From: Roseiflexus castenholzii DSM 13941
GTDB lineage: Bacteria > Chloroflexota > Chloroflexia > Chloroflexales > Roseiflexaceae
Reading direction: 5' to 3'
Assembly: GCF_000017805.1 (NCBI RefSeq)
Contig: NC_009767.1
Span: 5,562,001-5,626,000, forward strand
DNA: 64,000 bases
Shown here: in pieces, positions 43,802-53,093 of the stretch
Position numbering within the stretch: the first letter of the stretch is position 1
Layout of the letters: each line of letters opens with the position of its first letter
The notes under the pieces: generated by a model
The model's database searches: none
What the model was told of the DNA's origin: nothing
Seen by the model: only the letters and a program-made list of their open reading frames with translations
Made by a program: the position numbers and the translations under genes

Positions 43802-44175
43802 ACAGGAAATATCACCACAGAGACACAGAGCGCACCGAGGGAAGGAAGTTCTTGACATGTCGCTGTCTCTGTGCTCGCTGTGTCTCTGTGGTAAACAGGA
43901 AATATCACCACAGAGACACAGAGCGCACCGAGGGAAGGAAGTTCTTGACATGTCGCTGTCTCTGTGCTCGCTGTGTCTTTGCGGTAAACAGGAAATATCA
44001 CCACAGAGACACAGAGCGCACCGAGGGAAGGAAGTTCTTGACATGTCGCTGTCTCTGTGTTCTCTGTGTCTTTGCGGTAAACAGGAAATATCACCACAGA
44101 GACACAGAGCGCACCGAGGGAAGGAAGTTCTTGACATGTCGCTGTCTCTGTGTTCTCTGTGTCTCTGTGGTTCAT
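43799..44175 (+). repeat. 93-bp tandem array, four units
   Basis: TAAACAGGAAATATCACC recurs at 43799, 43892, 43985 and 44078, a strict 93-base period. Each unit opens with ACCACAGAGACACAGAG and ends CTCTGTGTCTCTGTGGT or TCTTTGCGGT, so it can fold as a hairpin. It shares only that core with the 103-bp array. It ends 13 bases before the stop of the ABC ATPase gene. Confidence 0.93.
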
Positions 44176-44187
44176 ACTCCATCCCCA

Positions 44188-44895
44188 TCATTCCACGATC
44201 TGCCCGTCGCGCAGTTGATAGACGATATCGGCGAAATCGAAGATCGTCCGGTCGTGGGTTGCCATGATCAGGGTCACGCCTTCGGTGCGCACAATGGTGC
44301 GCAGCAGCGTGAGCAGATTCCGCCCTGTCGTCGAGTCGAGTTCACCGGTTGGCTCATCTGCCAGCAGGAGGCGCGGGCGCGATACGAGTGCGCGGGCAAT
44401 AGCAACCCGTTGCTGTTGCCCGCCCGACATTTCAGCAGGACGGTGCGTTGCCCACCGTTCGAGACCGACCAGCGCCAGCGCCGCCTCGGCGCGCTGCCGC
44501 CGCTCACGACCGGAACGCACCCCCGCGATCCGCAGCGGCATCTCGACATTCTCCCATGCTGAGAGAATCGGGAGCAGGGCGAACGATTGAAAGATGAACC
44601 CGATCTTCTCGCGGCGCAGCAGCGTTAATTGATCCTGATCCATGCCGTTCAACACCTGCCCGAAGAGCGCAACTTCCCCTTCCGTCGGCTGATCGAGCCC
44701 GCCGATCATGTTGAGGAGCGTCGTTTTCCCAGAGCCGGAGCGCCCCATAAGCGCCACAAACGCGCCCTCCTCAACGGTCAGGTTCACATGGCGCAGCGCG
44801 AGCACCCGTTCGTTATTGACCATATAGGCGCGCGTGACATTGGTGACGCGCACCGCAGGGATGGGAACAGCGGTTGACATAGCAGTATCAGGCAA
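44188..44895 (-). CDS. ABC transporter ATP-binding protein (MacB/LolD type)
   Basis: A 235-aa nucleotide-binding subunit. Walker A LMGRSGSGKTTLLNMIGGLD, Q-loop FIFQSFALLPILS, signature EMSGGQQQRVAIARALVSRP, Walker B LLLADEPTGELD and the switch His in MATHD. The GLDxPTxGEV pattern places it with LolD/MacB-type exporters. It is last in the adaptor-permease-ATPase-ATPase operon, three bases after the first ATPase. Confidence 0.93.
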   Translation of the reverse strand: MPDTAMSTAVPIPAVRVTNVTRAYMVNNERVLALRHVNLTVEEGAFVALMGRSGSGKTTLLNMIGGLDQPTEGEVALFGQVLNGMDQDQLTLLRREKIGFIFQSFALLPILSAWENVEMPLRIAGVRSGRERRQRAEAALALVGLERWATHRPAEMSGGQQQRVAIARALVSRPRLLLADEPTGELDSTTGRNLLTLLRTIVRTEGVTLIMATHDRTIFDFADIVYQLRDGQIVE

Positions 44896-44898
44896 AGG

Positions 44899-45888
44899 TC
44901 ACGACCGTCGGCGTTGCAGAAGGTTCATCCATTTTTTGATGCCGCGCGGTTTTTCCGGCGGCGGCTCGTCCGGTTCGGTCAGGCGTTTGACCGTCGGCGC
45001 AGCGCCAGCGACCGGGCGCAACACCAAACCTTCGGGTGTCTCTTCCATACGAATGCGATCGCCAATGTTGTAGCGTTCGCGGATTTCCTTCGGAATTTGC
45101 AGGCGCCCGGCGGAGTCGAGCATGACCAGTTCCTCGAAGACATGCGCACGCGCTGCGCCATCGCCATTCGCCGGGTCGGCGGCTTCTGTCTCCACGCGCC
45201 GGGTTTCGCTGCTGGTCTTGCCATCGCGGATCGCCACCACGCGATCAACAAAACGCGCGATGTTCGGATCATGCGAGACGATCACGACGGTCAGACCATA
45301 GGTGCGGTTCAGTTCGTGAAATATCTCGAAGATGGTCTCAGCGGTGTGGGAGTCGAGCTCACCGGTCGGCTCGTCGCCAAGGAGGAGCGCCGGACGGTTG
45401 GCGAGAGCGATGGCTATAGCAACTCGCTGCTGTTCGCCGCCGGAGAGTTGCGCCAGGCGATGGTTGCGCCGGTGGGAAAGCCCGACTGCATCGATCAGTT
45501 CACCGGCCCACTCACGGCGCTCGCGCGCGCCGACCCCCGCCATAATCATCGGCAGTTCGACATTTTGCTCGACGTTCAGGTATGGAATCAGATTGCGCGC
45601 CTTTTGCTGCCACACAAAACCGACATACTGGCGGCGGTAGCGGTCGAGTTGCGCATCGCTGAGCTTCAACAGGTCATTGCCGGCGACGATGACCCTGCCG
45701 GCGGAGGGGCGATCCAGACCGCCGAGGACGTTGAGCAGGGTCGTTTTGCCGCTGCCGCTCGCGCCGACCAGCGCCATCACTTCACCGGGTTGCACCGTCA
45801 GGTCGAGACCCTGGAGCGCGACGATCTCAATCTCGTCGAGTTTGTAGATCTTGACCAGGTTTTCGCAGAGGATTAGCGGTTCGCTCAT
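44899..45888 (-). CDS. ABC ATPase fused to an AbrB/SpoVT-like domain
   Basis: A 329-aa protein. Residues 1-225 are a complete MacB/LolD-type ATPase: ALVGASGSGKTTLLNVLGGL, the Q-loop in FVWQQKARNLIPYLNVEQN, LSGGEQQRVAIAIALANRP, LLLGDEPTGELD, VIVSHD. After an acidic linker, residues about 253-293 read ELVMLDSAGRLQIPKEIRER then YNIGDRIRMEETPEGLVLRP, a swapped-hairpin AbrB/MazE-type fold normally used for DNA binding. A proline-rich then basic tail follows. The fusion is complete with no frameshift. It probably dimerises with the 44188 ATPase or with itself under the permease. Confidence 0.87.
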   Translation of the reverse strand: MSEPLILCENLVKIYKLDEIEIVALQGLDLTVQPGEVMALVGASGSGKTTLLNVLGGLDRPSAGRVIVAGNDLLKLSDAQLDRYRRQYVGFVWQQKARNLIPYLNVEQNVELPMIMAGVGARERREWAGELIDAVGLSHRRNHRLAQLSGGEQQRVAIAIALANRPALLLGDEPTGELDSHTAETIFEIFHELNRTYGLTVVIVSHDPNIARFVDRVVAIRDGKTSSETRRVETEAADPANGDGAARAHVFEELVMLDSAGRLQIPKEIRERYNIGDRIRMEETPEGLVLRPVAGAAPTVKRLTEPDEPPPEKPRGIKKWMNLLQRRRS

Positions 45889-45919
45889 AACTACTCATAT
45901 GGAACACCGAACCTCGGCG

Positions 45920-48841
45920 TCAGATCGCTTCTCCCAATTTGACTGCCTGGAACAGTTTCATGCGCCGGAGCAGAGCAATGGTAATCAGCACAGCCGCAAT
46001 CAGCATCGCGCCAAAGACCATGTAGATAATGGCGATCTGCTCCCACGCGATCTGGACGACAAATGGCGGGATTTGCGCGTTGGCGCCACGACGGACCTGT
46101 AAAAACGGGATAAACAACTGACTGGCAGTGACGCCGATCAGCGTGCCGCCAATCATGCCGGCGCCGATAATCAGCGCCTGCTCCCACGCCAGCAACGCGC
46201 CGAGTTGCCGGGTCGAAAGCCCGATGGCGCGCAGCATACCGAGTTCGACGAACCGGCGCTGGAATGAGAGCGCTGAATAGAACAAGAACCCCAGCACCGT
46301 CAGAAATGCCGAGGCGATGAACCCGACTGACAGCAAGCCGTAGAAACCCTGTCGTTCGGGGCGCGCATGCTCGGCGACGATGATCGTCGGCGCAAAGCCA
46401 CGCTCGAAGGTGCGCAACCCCAGTTCGCGCAGCCCTTCGTCAATCGTCTGGCGCTCAACACCCGGCGCCAACCGGAGCCAGACATCGTAGGGATATTGCC
46501 CGCCCTGCATATCGAAGGCATAGTCGAGATTTCCGATCAAGAACGGACCATCAGTTGGATAGACCGTCGGGAAGAGGTTCACATACCCGACAACGATCAC
46601 CGGCACACGAACCTTCCGGTCGAGGTCGTTCATGACCACCTCAAAGCGGTCGCCGGGACGCAGACGGTTTTGCGCCGCAAACGCGCTATTGACCAGCACG
46701 GCGGAAGGGTCGTCCGCCAGACGGTTCATCAGCGCGCCGAGTGACTCACCGGCATAATCGGCGCGCCAGTGAATGACGGCGGGCAGGTCCACCCGGTCAA
46801 CACCGATGAAACGAGCAGGGATGGTGCGATTGGCCAGAGTGATCTCAACCTGACTGACCGATACGCGCGTCGCCGCCTCGACGCCGGGGATGGTCAGGTA
46901 ATCGGTGACCGGCAGGAACATGAAGCGCGCCTCCTGCATGCCATCGGACACCAGCGGCTGTTGCGGTTGCATCCCCGCCATAGGACCGGAGAAACCGCCG
47001 CTCTGTCCCAGATCGTACAACCGAATGTCGCTGCCGGATTCGTAGTACACCTGATCGATCAGATGGCGGTCGAGCGTTTGCGCCATAGACGCGGTAAATG
47101 TTGCAAGGCTGAGGGTGAGGATCAGCAGCAACACCGGACCGGTGTAGGCGCCGGGAGTACGCGCCAGATACCGGAGCGCCGTCACCGTCGCCACACCGCT
47201 CATATGCCGCGCCAGCCACTCGAGTGCGCTCATCGCCAGCGGAAAGATGCGCGTCGCCACCAGCGCCAGCGTGAACATGTAGAGGGTCGGCGCCAGCAGT
47301 AACAGCGGATTGCCAAACGGATCATCAGCCGCGCCAAGGAATGCCACTGTGCCACGCTGTTCCAGGAGCGTATAACCATAATAGACCGGCAGCAGCAAGA
47401 GCAGATCGAGGTACATGCGCTGCCAGAACGGTTTGCGCGTCGCCCGCGCGCGTTCGCTCTTGAACGACACAATCGTATAGCGGGCGACTCCGAACGCAGG
47501 CAACAGGCTTGCAGGCACCATCACTATCAGCATTTGCCAGGCGCGTTGCCAGGCGTCGGGAGTAAGTTCAATCGGCAACCACTCACCCGGTTGGACATCG
47601 AGGAACGAGCGCGTCCAGGTCATCAGCAACCCGGCGCCCTGCCCCACGGCGACCCCCGCCGCCAGTGCGGCGATGCCGAGCAGCAAGCCCTCGATCAGGT
47701 AGATACCGAGCACCTGAAGGCGCGAAGCGCCACGGCTGCGCAATACAGCAATCTCGTTGCTCTGGCGCTGCACGACCAAACCGGCGACCAGCAGAATGAA
47801 ATACGCAATCAGACCAAGCACCGGAACGCTAAAGATCGTCAGAATGAGGGTCAGCCGCTGTACCTGGCGCTGATGCTCTGCCAATGCCTGCGCTGGCGAG
47901 ATGTCGATGCGCGATCCGGGCAAAATGGTGGTGATATCGGTGGCGATGCGATTGATGCGCGCGCGCACATCAGCGACATCCGAAGAACGCACACTGCTCC
48001 CGTCGGCAATCGCATACCACGTAGCAACATAGATCGGTTTTGGATTAATCGCTGTCAGACGGTCACGAAAACTCTCTTCCGGCACAAAGAGTGTATCGTA
48101 GAGAGTCACCGGATCGTAGAACCAGTAGTCGCTGCCGGAATCACGCACGCGCCAGACTCCTGCGATACGGATCGGGTAACTCTGATCGACGCGCTGTTCC
48201 TGTGGACCAAGGATGAGGTACTCCTCTCCAACCTGAAAGCCAAGCCGTCCCGACAGATCTTCCGAAATCAACACCTCAATCGGTCCGTCCGTCGATGCCG
48301 GTTGTGGAAATGCACCATCGATAATATCAATGTGCTGCTCAAAATCGGTGGCGAAGGCGGTATTGACAAAGATCAGCGGCTTCCCGACGCCGCCGGCGGG
48401 CATCAGGGGCGCTTTGTCCGTGGCGACGTAGCGCACCTCTGTCATAATCGGCAGACCAAGGCGTTCCGCCAGTTGGGTGCGCATATACTCATCGAGCGGG
48501 GCATAGTCGCGCCAGGAAATGACGCCGGTTTGCGAGCCGAGGTAACGAAACATAAAGGCGAACGGCGGTCGTTTGGAGCCTGCTTCCCCCTGAGCCAGTT
48601 CATCACGCAGGATACGATAGCCGACCGCCTCGGCATACACCGGAATACTGACCGTCAACCCGATAGCGACGATGAAGCCGACGGCGATGGCGAGCATCAG
48701 CCCCAGGTGGCTCCACAACCGTCGGCTGACGACGCGCAACACGCCGATGAGTGATCCGGGGGACCACCATTTGCTCCAGCGCCTCAGCGAGAGACTGGAG
48801 ACGACAGGTTGTGACGAACCGGGAGAGGATGTTGTTGCCAT
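45920..48841 (-). CDS. FtsX/MacB-family ABC permease, two-module
   Basis: A 973-aa membrane protein. After a short cytoplasmic start and transmembrane segment (LMLAIAVGFIVAIGLTVSIP) comes a large outer domain (residues about 60-320), a first FtsX block of three or more helices (about 330-480), further helices and a second outer domain (about 590-830), and a final FtsX block of three helices ending in AVLITIALLRRMKLFQAVKL. Such permeases transmit ATPase motion to extracytoplasmic partners (MacB mechanotransmission) and export lipoproteins, peptides or drugs. MITE copy H separates it from the adaptor gene upstream. Confidence 0.88.
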   Translation of the reverse strand: MATTSSPGSSQPVVSSLSLRRWSKWWSPGSLIGVLRVVSRRLWSHLGLMLAIAVGFIVAIGLTVSIPVYAEAVGYRILRDELAQGEAGSKRPPFAFMFRYLGSQTGVISWRDYAPLDEYMRTQLAERLGLPIMTEVRYVATDKAPLMPAGGVGKPLIFVNTAFATDFEQHIDIIDGAFPQPASTDGPIEVLISEDLSGRLGFQVGEEYLILGPQEQRVDQSYPIRIAGVWRVRDSGSDYWFYDPVTLYDTLFVPEESFRDRLTAINPKPIYVATWYAIADGSSVRSSDVADVRARINRIATDITTILPGSRIDISPAQALAEHQRQVQRLTLILTIFSVPVLGLIAYFILLVAGLVVQRQSNEIAVLRSRGASRLQVLGIYLIEGLLLGIAALAAGVAVGQGAGLLMTWTRSFLDVQPGEWLPIELTPDAWQRAWQMLIVMVPASLLPAFGVARYTIVSFKSERARATRKPFWQRMYLDLLLLLPVYYGYTLLEQRGTVAFLGAADDPFGNPLLLLAPTLYMFTLALVATRIFPLAMSALEWLARHMSGVATVTALRYLARTPGAYTGPVLLLILTLSLATFTASMAQTLDRHLIDQVYYESGSDIRLYDLGQSGGFSGPMAGMQPQQPLVSDGMQEARFMFLPVTDYLTIPGVEAATRVSVSQVEITLANRTIPARFIGVDRVDLPAVIHWRADYAGESLGALMNRLADDPSAVLVNSAFAAQNRLRPGDRFEVVMNDLDRKVRVPVIVVGYVNLFPTVYPTDGPFLIGNLDYAFDMQGGQYPYDVWLRLAPGVERQTIDEGLRELGLRTFERGFAPTIIVAEHARPERQGFYGLLSVGFIASAFLTVLGFLFYSALSFQRRFVELGMLRAIGLSTRQLGALLAWEQALIIGAGMIGGTLIGVTASQLFIPFLQVRRGANAQIPPFVVQIAWEQIAIIYMVFGAMLIAAVLITIALLRRMKLFQAVKLGEAI

Positions 48842-48889
48842 GCCAGGTCACCATGTCGGGTTGTGGAGCCGGTGCGTTGCATCGGCGTT

Positions 48890-49039
48890 ATACCAATGAC
48901 GATTGAAGATGCCGCATGCGTGTCATTCCGAGCCCTTCGCTTCGCTCAGGGTAAACGCAGCGCGGAATCGGAGCGGGTCGCGCACGACCCCTCGCGCTGC
49001 TCGGGGTGACCATGCCGGATGGTCACAGGTGATTGGTAT
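48890..49039 (+). mobile_element. MITE-like element, copy H
   Basis: ATACCAATGAC at 48890-48900 to GTGATTGGTAT at 49029-49039 (one mismatch). Compact 150-base form. It sits inside the export operon, three bases from the end of the adaptor gene. Confidence 0.8.
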
Positions 49040-49042
49040 TGC

Positions 49043-50587
49043 TTACTGTCCGACGACAATATCGCCTTCCTTCACCCCTTCGAGGATTTCGATCCGTTCC
49101 AGGCTGACGATACCGACTCGCACATCCTGGCGTCGCTGGCGGTCGCCTTCTTTGACAACGACGAACCGCCGACCTTCGAAGGCGCGCACCGCCTGCGGCG
49201 GCAGCCAGAGCGCATCCTCAACACGCTTCAGGGTAATGACCACCTGCGCCAGATCGCCAACTTCGAGATCGACACCCGGCGCCTGAAAATCGATATGGTA
49301 CGCGCGGTCGGGGTTGATCGTCGCGGCGCTGCTGGTGAGCGTGGTAGGCAGTTTCGTCACCACGCCGTCGAACACTTTGCCCGGCGCACGCGAGAAGGTG
49401 ATCTGCACCTGCTGCCCCAACCCAATTCGGGAGGCATCCTGCGACGCGACATTTTCGACCAGCAATTCTTTTTCGGTATCGTCCATCACCGTGATAACCG
49501 CACGGTAGGCCGTGATCTGATCGCCCGGCTTATTGCCGACTGCCGCAACCTTGCCGTTGAAAGGCGCATAGAGGCGCATCGCTTCCATCTGCGTCTTCAG
49601 GCGCTCGACCTCCAGTTGCGCGGCGGCGACCCGCCCTTCGAGTTCGCTATCGCCGATCTGCTTCGCCTCCTCGACGGCAATCTGCGCCCGTTCGACATTG
49701 CGCCGCGCACGCGCCAGGTCCTCCGGTTTCGGTCCGCGCGTCAGCGCATCGTAAGCAGCCTGCGCCTCCGCCAGCAGCGCCTCGGCGCGCGCGATTGCCG
49801 GTCCTTCGTTCTGGCGTGCCTGATCATACGCCAGTTGCGCCTGGCGAACCGCCATTTCGGCGTTACGCAGTTCGGCTTCGGCGCGCTCGAAGGCTTCTTT
49901 CACCGCGTTGTAGCGCCAGTCCTGCGGTTTATCTTTGACATCGTTCCATTCGGTCAGCGCGCGCAGGTACGCCGTCTGGATCGCGGGCAGAGCATTGGAC
50001 GCCTGCGCAAGCGCCATTTCGGCGCGCGTCTTTTCAGCAGAGGCGTTGGTGCGCACCTGCTCAAGGTTTGCCTGCGCCTGCGCCAGGTTCGCCTGCGCAC
50101 GCGCCACGTCGAGCGGTTCTGGCGGCTCTTGCAGACGACGTAGTTGCGCCTGCGCTTCTTCCAGGTCGAGTTCGGCGCGGCGGATGGCTGCATCGCGCTG
50201 CGCTTTCGAGCGGTTCAGCACCAGTTGCGCCTGTTCCAGCGCCACTTCCGCCTGCCGCAACTGATTCGGCAGATCGCCCATTTCGAGTTCGGCGAGCAAC
50301 TGCCCCTTCGTCACCGGATCGTTGCGATCAACGTACAACACCTTGAGAAAGCCATTCTGGGTGAACGACAGTTCTACCTGTTTGGTGGCAGCAACGAACC
50401 CACTGACCTTGATCTCATCGACGACCACGCCGCGCTGCACGGTGTATGTCGGTTTTTCCAGCACATTCTGGATCGGACGCGGCGTGGGAGTTGGCACGGT
50501 CTGCACCGTTGCACCGCCACAGGCAGTGAGCAGCGCGAGCGCCAGAACAAAGAGTGCGGTGCAGGAAAGGAAGGATTGATGCTTCAT
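49043..50587 (-). CDS. Membrane-fusion (HlyD/MacA-type) adaptor lipoprotein
   Basis: A 514-aa adaptor. Signal peptide with lipobox, ALALLTACGG, so Cys is lipidated and the protein is membrane-anchored outside. VEISF-type hairpin: a barrel/lipoyl half motif (GFVAATKQVELSFTQNGFLK, DRNDPVTKGQLLAELEMGDL), then a very long coiled coil rich in Ala/Glu/Arg (about residues 105-335), second lipoyl half (YAPFNGKVAAVGNKPGDQIT), then beta-barrel. The coiled coil carries runs of heptads (ALEQAQLVLNRSKAQRD and so on). It feeds substrate or force to the downstream permease. First in the four-gene export operon. Confidence 0.9.
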   Translation of the reverse strand: MKHQSFLSCTALFVLALALLTACGGATVQTVPTPTPRPIQNVLEKPTYTVQRGVVVDEIKVSGFVAATKQVELSFTQNGFLKVLYVDRNDPVTKGQLLAELEMGDLPNQLRQAEVALEQAQLVLNRSKAQRDAAIRRAELDLEEAQAQLRRLQEPPEPLDVARAQANLAQAQANLEQVRTNASAEKTRAEMALAQASNALPAIQTAYLRALTEWNDVKDKPQDWRYNAVKEAFERAEAELRNAEMAVRQAQLAYDQARQNEGPAIARAEALLAEAQAAYDALTRGPKPEDLARARRNVERAQIAVEEAKQIGDSELEGRVAAAQLEVERLKTQMEAMRLYAPFNGKVAAVGNKPGDQITAYRAVITVMDDTEKELLVENVASQDASRIGLGQQVQITFSRAPGKVFDGVVTKLPTTLTSSAATINPDRAYHIDFQAPGVDLEVGDLAQVVITLKRVEDALWLPPQAVRAFEGRRFVVVKEGDRQRRQDVRVGIVSLERIEILEGVKEGDIVVGQ

Positions 50588-50648
50588 ATGCTATTTCGTC
50601 AATGGAACGTGACTATAAGGATTATACATCGTTTGACGATGGGAGCGG

Positions 50649-51929
50649 TCACACGCGCGGCAACGACGCGACCTGCGCAGCATTATCCGGCGCGCGTCGC
50701 CACAGCGTGAAGAGATAGACCTGAATGCACCAGCCGACCAGCGCCCAACATCCGACGACCAATGGCACATCGCCGAGAACATCGGCGACGCTGCTGAGGA
50801 ACAGCCCGCTCACCTGGCTGACCCCCATCACGACGAGCATATAGACACCCATCACCCGTCCACGCATGTCGTCCGGCACGGCCATTTGCAGCAGGGTATT
50901 CGTCAACGTCAGCACCATAATCCCCGTCCATCCAATCGCCGCCAGCAGCGCCATCGCCAGTACAAACGATCGCGTCAGGGTAAACGCACCAAGCAACAGC
51001 ATATAACTGAGCAAGGCAACTGAACGCACGCCAACCCGCGGCAGACGATCGCCGACGAGGGTGATCATCAGTGCGGCAGCCAGCGCCCCGGCGGCGTTGG
51101 TTGCCGCCAGCACGCCGAAGCCCTGCGCATCGGCGCCGAGCACATTGCGCGCAAAATAGGGCATGAGTGGGAAGTATGCCAGTCCAAAGACGCAGTGGGC
51201 GGCGATCTGAAGCAGCAGCAGTCGCACCCGCGCATCGCGGCGTATATAGGCAAACCCTTCGCGCATTTGCTGCCAGTGGCTCTGGCGCAGCGGCGCGACG
51301 AAGGGGCGCAGTCGCATCATGAGCAGCCCGCCGATGACTGCCAGAACGCTCAGCCCATTGAACAGAAACGCCGGACCTTCGCCGGTGACGGCGACCAGCG
51401 CTCCGGCAGCCGCCGGTCCAATAATGCGCGCGCCGTTCATGATGGTCGAGTCGAGCGCAATGGCATTCATCAGGTCCTCTCGCCCAACGAGTTCGATGGT
51501 AAACGCCTGGCGCGCCGGGTTCTCGAACGCAGACGCAATGCCGACCATCAGGGCAGCGATGAGGACATGCCAGACCTGCACGACATCACTGAAGATCAGC
51601 AACGCCAGCAACAGCGCCATCGCCATTGCCGTTCCCTGGGTCATCAACAGCAGGGTGCGTTTTGGGATGCGATCCGCCAGAGCGCCGGCAGGCGCAGACA
51701 GGATCAGTACCGGCAACGACTGCGCAGCGGCGGTGGCGCCAAGCCAGAATGGCGCGTCCGTCAGGCGCAATACCAGCCAGCCTTGCGCGGTCGCCTGCAT
51801 CCAAAACCCGATATGCGCGATGAGTTGCCCGAAGAACAATAGCCGGTAGTTGCGATGGCGCAAGGCGCGCAGCGCATGCGGCATACGAAGACGGCGACGC
51901 GATGGCGGAATGGCATATGGGGACGACAC
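50649..51929 (-). CDS. MFS transporter (MFS_3 type)
   Basis: A 426-aa membrane protein with about 12 helices. LRHRNYRLLFFGQLIAHIGF, APAGALADRIPKRTLLLMTQ (loop 2-3) and RQAFTIELVGREDLMNAIAL are typical of the enterobactin/macrolide-exporter-like MFS_3 group. Substrate unknown. It is on the same strand as the adaptor gene, 61 bases upstream of its start, so it could be transcribed with the export operon. Confidence 0.85.
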   Translation of the reverse strand: MSSPYAIPPSRRRLRMPHALRALRHRNYRLLFFGQLIAHIGFWMQATAQGWLVLRLTDAPFWLGATAAAQSLPVLILSAPAGALADRIPKRTLLLMTQGTAMAMALLLALLIFSDVVQVWHVLIAALMVGIASAFENPARQAFTIELVGREDLMNAIALDSTIMNGARIIGPAAAGALVAVTGEGPAFLFNGLSVLAVIGGLLMMRLRPFVAPLRQSHWQQMREGFAYIRRDARVRLLLLQIAAHCVFGLAYFPLMPYFARNVLGADAQGFGVLAATNAAGALAAALMITLVGDRLPRVGVRSVALLSYMLLLGAFTLTRSFVLAMALLAAIGWTGIMVLTLTNTLLQMAVPDDMRGRVMGVYMLVVMGVSQVSGLFLSSVADVLGDVPLVVGCWALVGWCIQVYLFTLWRRAPDNAAQVASLPRV

Positions 51930-51962
51930 AACAGAGACTCCTCATCGAGCAGGCGCAGAGAG

Positions 51963-51971
51963 TGCTATAAT
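51963..51971 (+). promoter_or_regulatory. Extended -10 promoter in the divergent gap
   Basis: TGC-TATAAT within GTGCTATAATAGCAC, a near-palindrome. It could drive the PLP-enzyme gene (start 52128) about 157 bases downstream, with a long leader. Confidence 0.45.
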
Positions 51972-52127
51972 AGCACACATCCTGACGCGCGGTTCTATTC
52001 GGTCGAGGGTGAGCGCGGCGCATGCGCCATCCTGACAGTGTCCATCCGGCAAACACCATGATATTCGTAGCGCAGGAGAGTGTGGCCACCTCTGGCATAG
52101 CAGGATCATCCAGGAAAAGTTCCGCCA

Positions 52128-53093
52128 ATGACCGACATCATTTCGTTCAACGACGTGCTCTCTGCTCGCGACCGTCTGCACGGCATTGCGCATACGACGC
52201 CGGTGGCGACTTCGCGCACGCTCGATGCGCGGACCAGACGCGCTTTGTTTCTCAAGTGCGAGAATCTGCAACGCGGCGGCGCGTTTAAGTTTCGTGGCGC
52301 CTACAACCTGATCAGCCGCCTGACGGACGACGCGCGACGGCGCGGCGTCGTCGCCTATTCGTCAGGAAACCATGCGCAGGGGGTCGCGCTCGCTGCACGC
52401 CTGCTCGAAACGCCTGCCATTATTTGCATGCCATCCGATGCGCCGGCAGTCAAGGTTGAAGCCACGCGCGGCTATGGCGCGGAGATCGTGTTCTACGACC
52501 GTATGCGCGACGACCGCGCGGCGCTGGCGCAGCGCATCGCAACCGAACACGGCGCGACCCTCGTGCCGCCCTACGATCACCCGCATATCATGGCAGGGCA
52601 GGGAACAGCAGCGCTCGAACTGCTCGAACAGGTCGATGGCATTGACACGCTGGTTGTACCGGTTGGCGGCGGCGGGCTGATCTCCGGGTGCGCCATCGCC
52701 GCTCACGGCGTGAACCCTGCCATCCAGGTCATTGGCGTCGAACCTGAAGATGCCGACGATACGCGCCGTTCCCTGGAGGCCGGCACACGCATCACTATCC
52801 CGCCGCCAACAACGATTGCCGACGGTCTGCGCGTCACGACTCCTGGTGCGCTGACGTTCCCTATCGTGCAACGCCATGTGGCGCAGATTGTCACGGTGAG
52901 CGACGATGAGATCCGTGAAGCGATACGCTTTGTGATGCTGCGCATGAAACTGGTCGTCGAGCCGAGCGGCGCAGCCGGGATTGCCGCCGCGCTTGCCGGT
53001 CGTCTACCGGATTCAGCGCAGCGTGTCGGGATCATCGTGTGCGGCGGCAATATCGACCCGCCGTTGCTGGCGTCGTTGTGGGAAGAGCGTTGA
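52128..53093 (+). CDS. PLP-dependent threonine/serine ammonia-lyase or serine racemase-like enzyme
   Basis: A 321-aa fold-type II PLP enzyme. LKCENLQRGGAFKFRGAYNL contains the Schiff-base lysine. SSGNHAQGVALAA is the phosphate-side loop and PVGGGGLISGCAIA the PLP-phosphate glycine loop. Short length with no ACT domain fits catabolic threonine dehydratase or serine racemase/threo-3-hydroxyaspartate lyase. VIVCGGNIDP near the C-terminus contacts the pyridine nitrogen. Reaction: deamination of Thr to 2-oxobutyrate or Ser to pyruvate. The exact specificity is not readable from sequence. Confidence 0.88.
   Translation: MTDIISFNDVLSARDRLHGIAHTTPVATSRTLDARTRRALFLKCENLQRGGAFKFRGAYNLISRLTDDARRRGVVAYSSGNHAQGVALAARLLETPAIICMPSDAPAVKVEATRGYGAEIVFYDRMRDDRAALAQRIATEHGATLVPPYDHPHIMAGQGTAALELLEQVDGIDTLVVPVGGGGLISGCAIAAHGVNPAIQVIGVEPEDADDTRRSLEAGTRITIPPPTTIADGLRVTTPGALTFPIVQRHVAQIVTVSDDEIREAIRFVMLRMKLVVEPSGAAGIAAALAGRLPDSAQRVGIIVCGGNIDPPLLASLWEER

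Noticed and set aside
42844..44175. Overlapping frames of 69-161 aa on both strands in the 103- and 93-bp arrays
   Set aside because: All frames are translations of non-coding palindromic repeats and recur at the repeat period.
47534..48754. 406-aa plus-strand frame opposite the FtsX permease
   Set aside because: Antisense shadow; composition is polar with no motif, while the sense strand is a clear permease.
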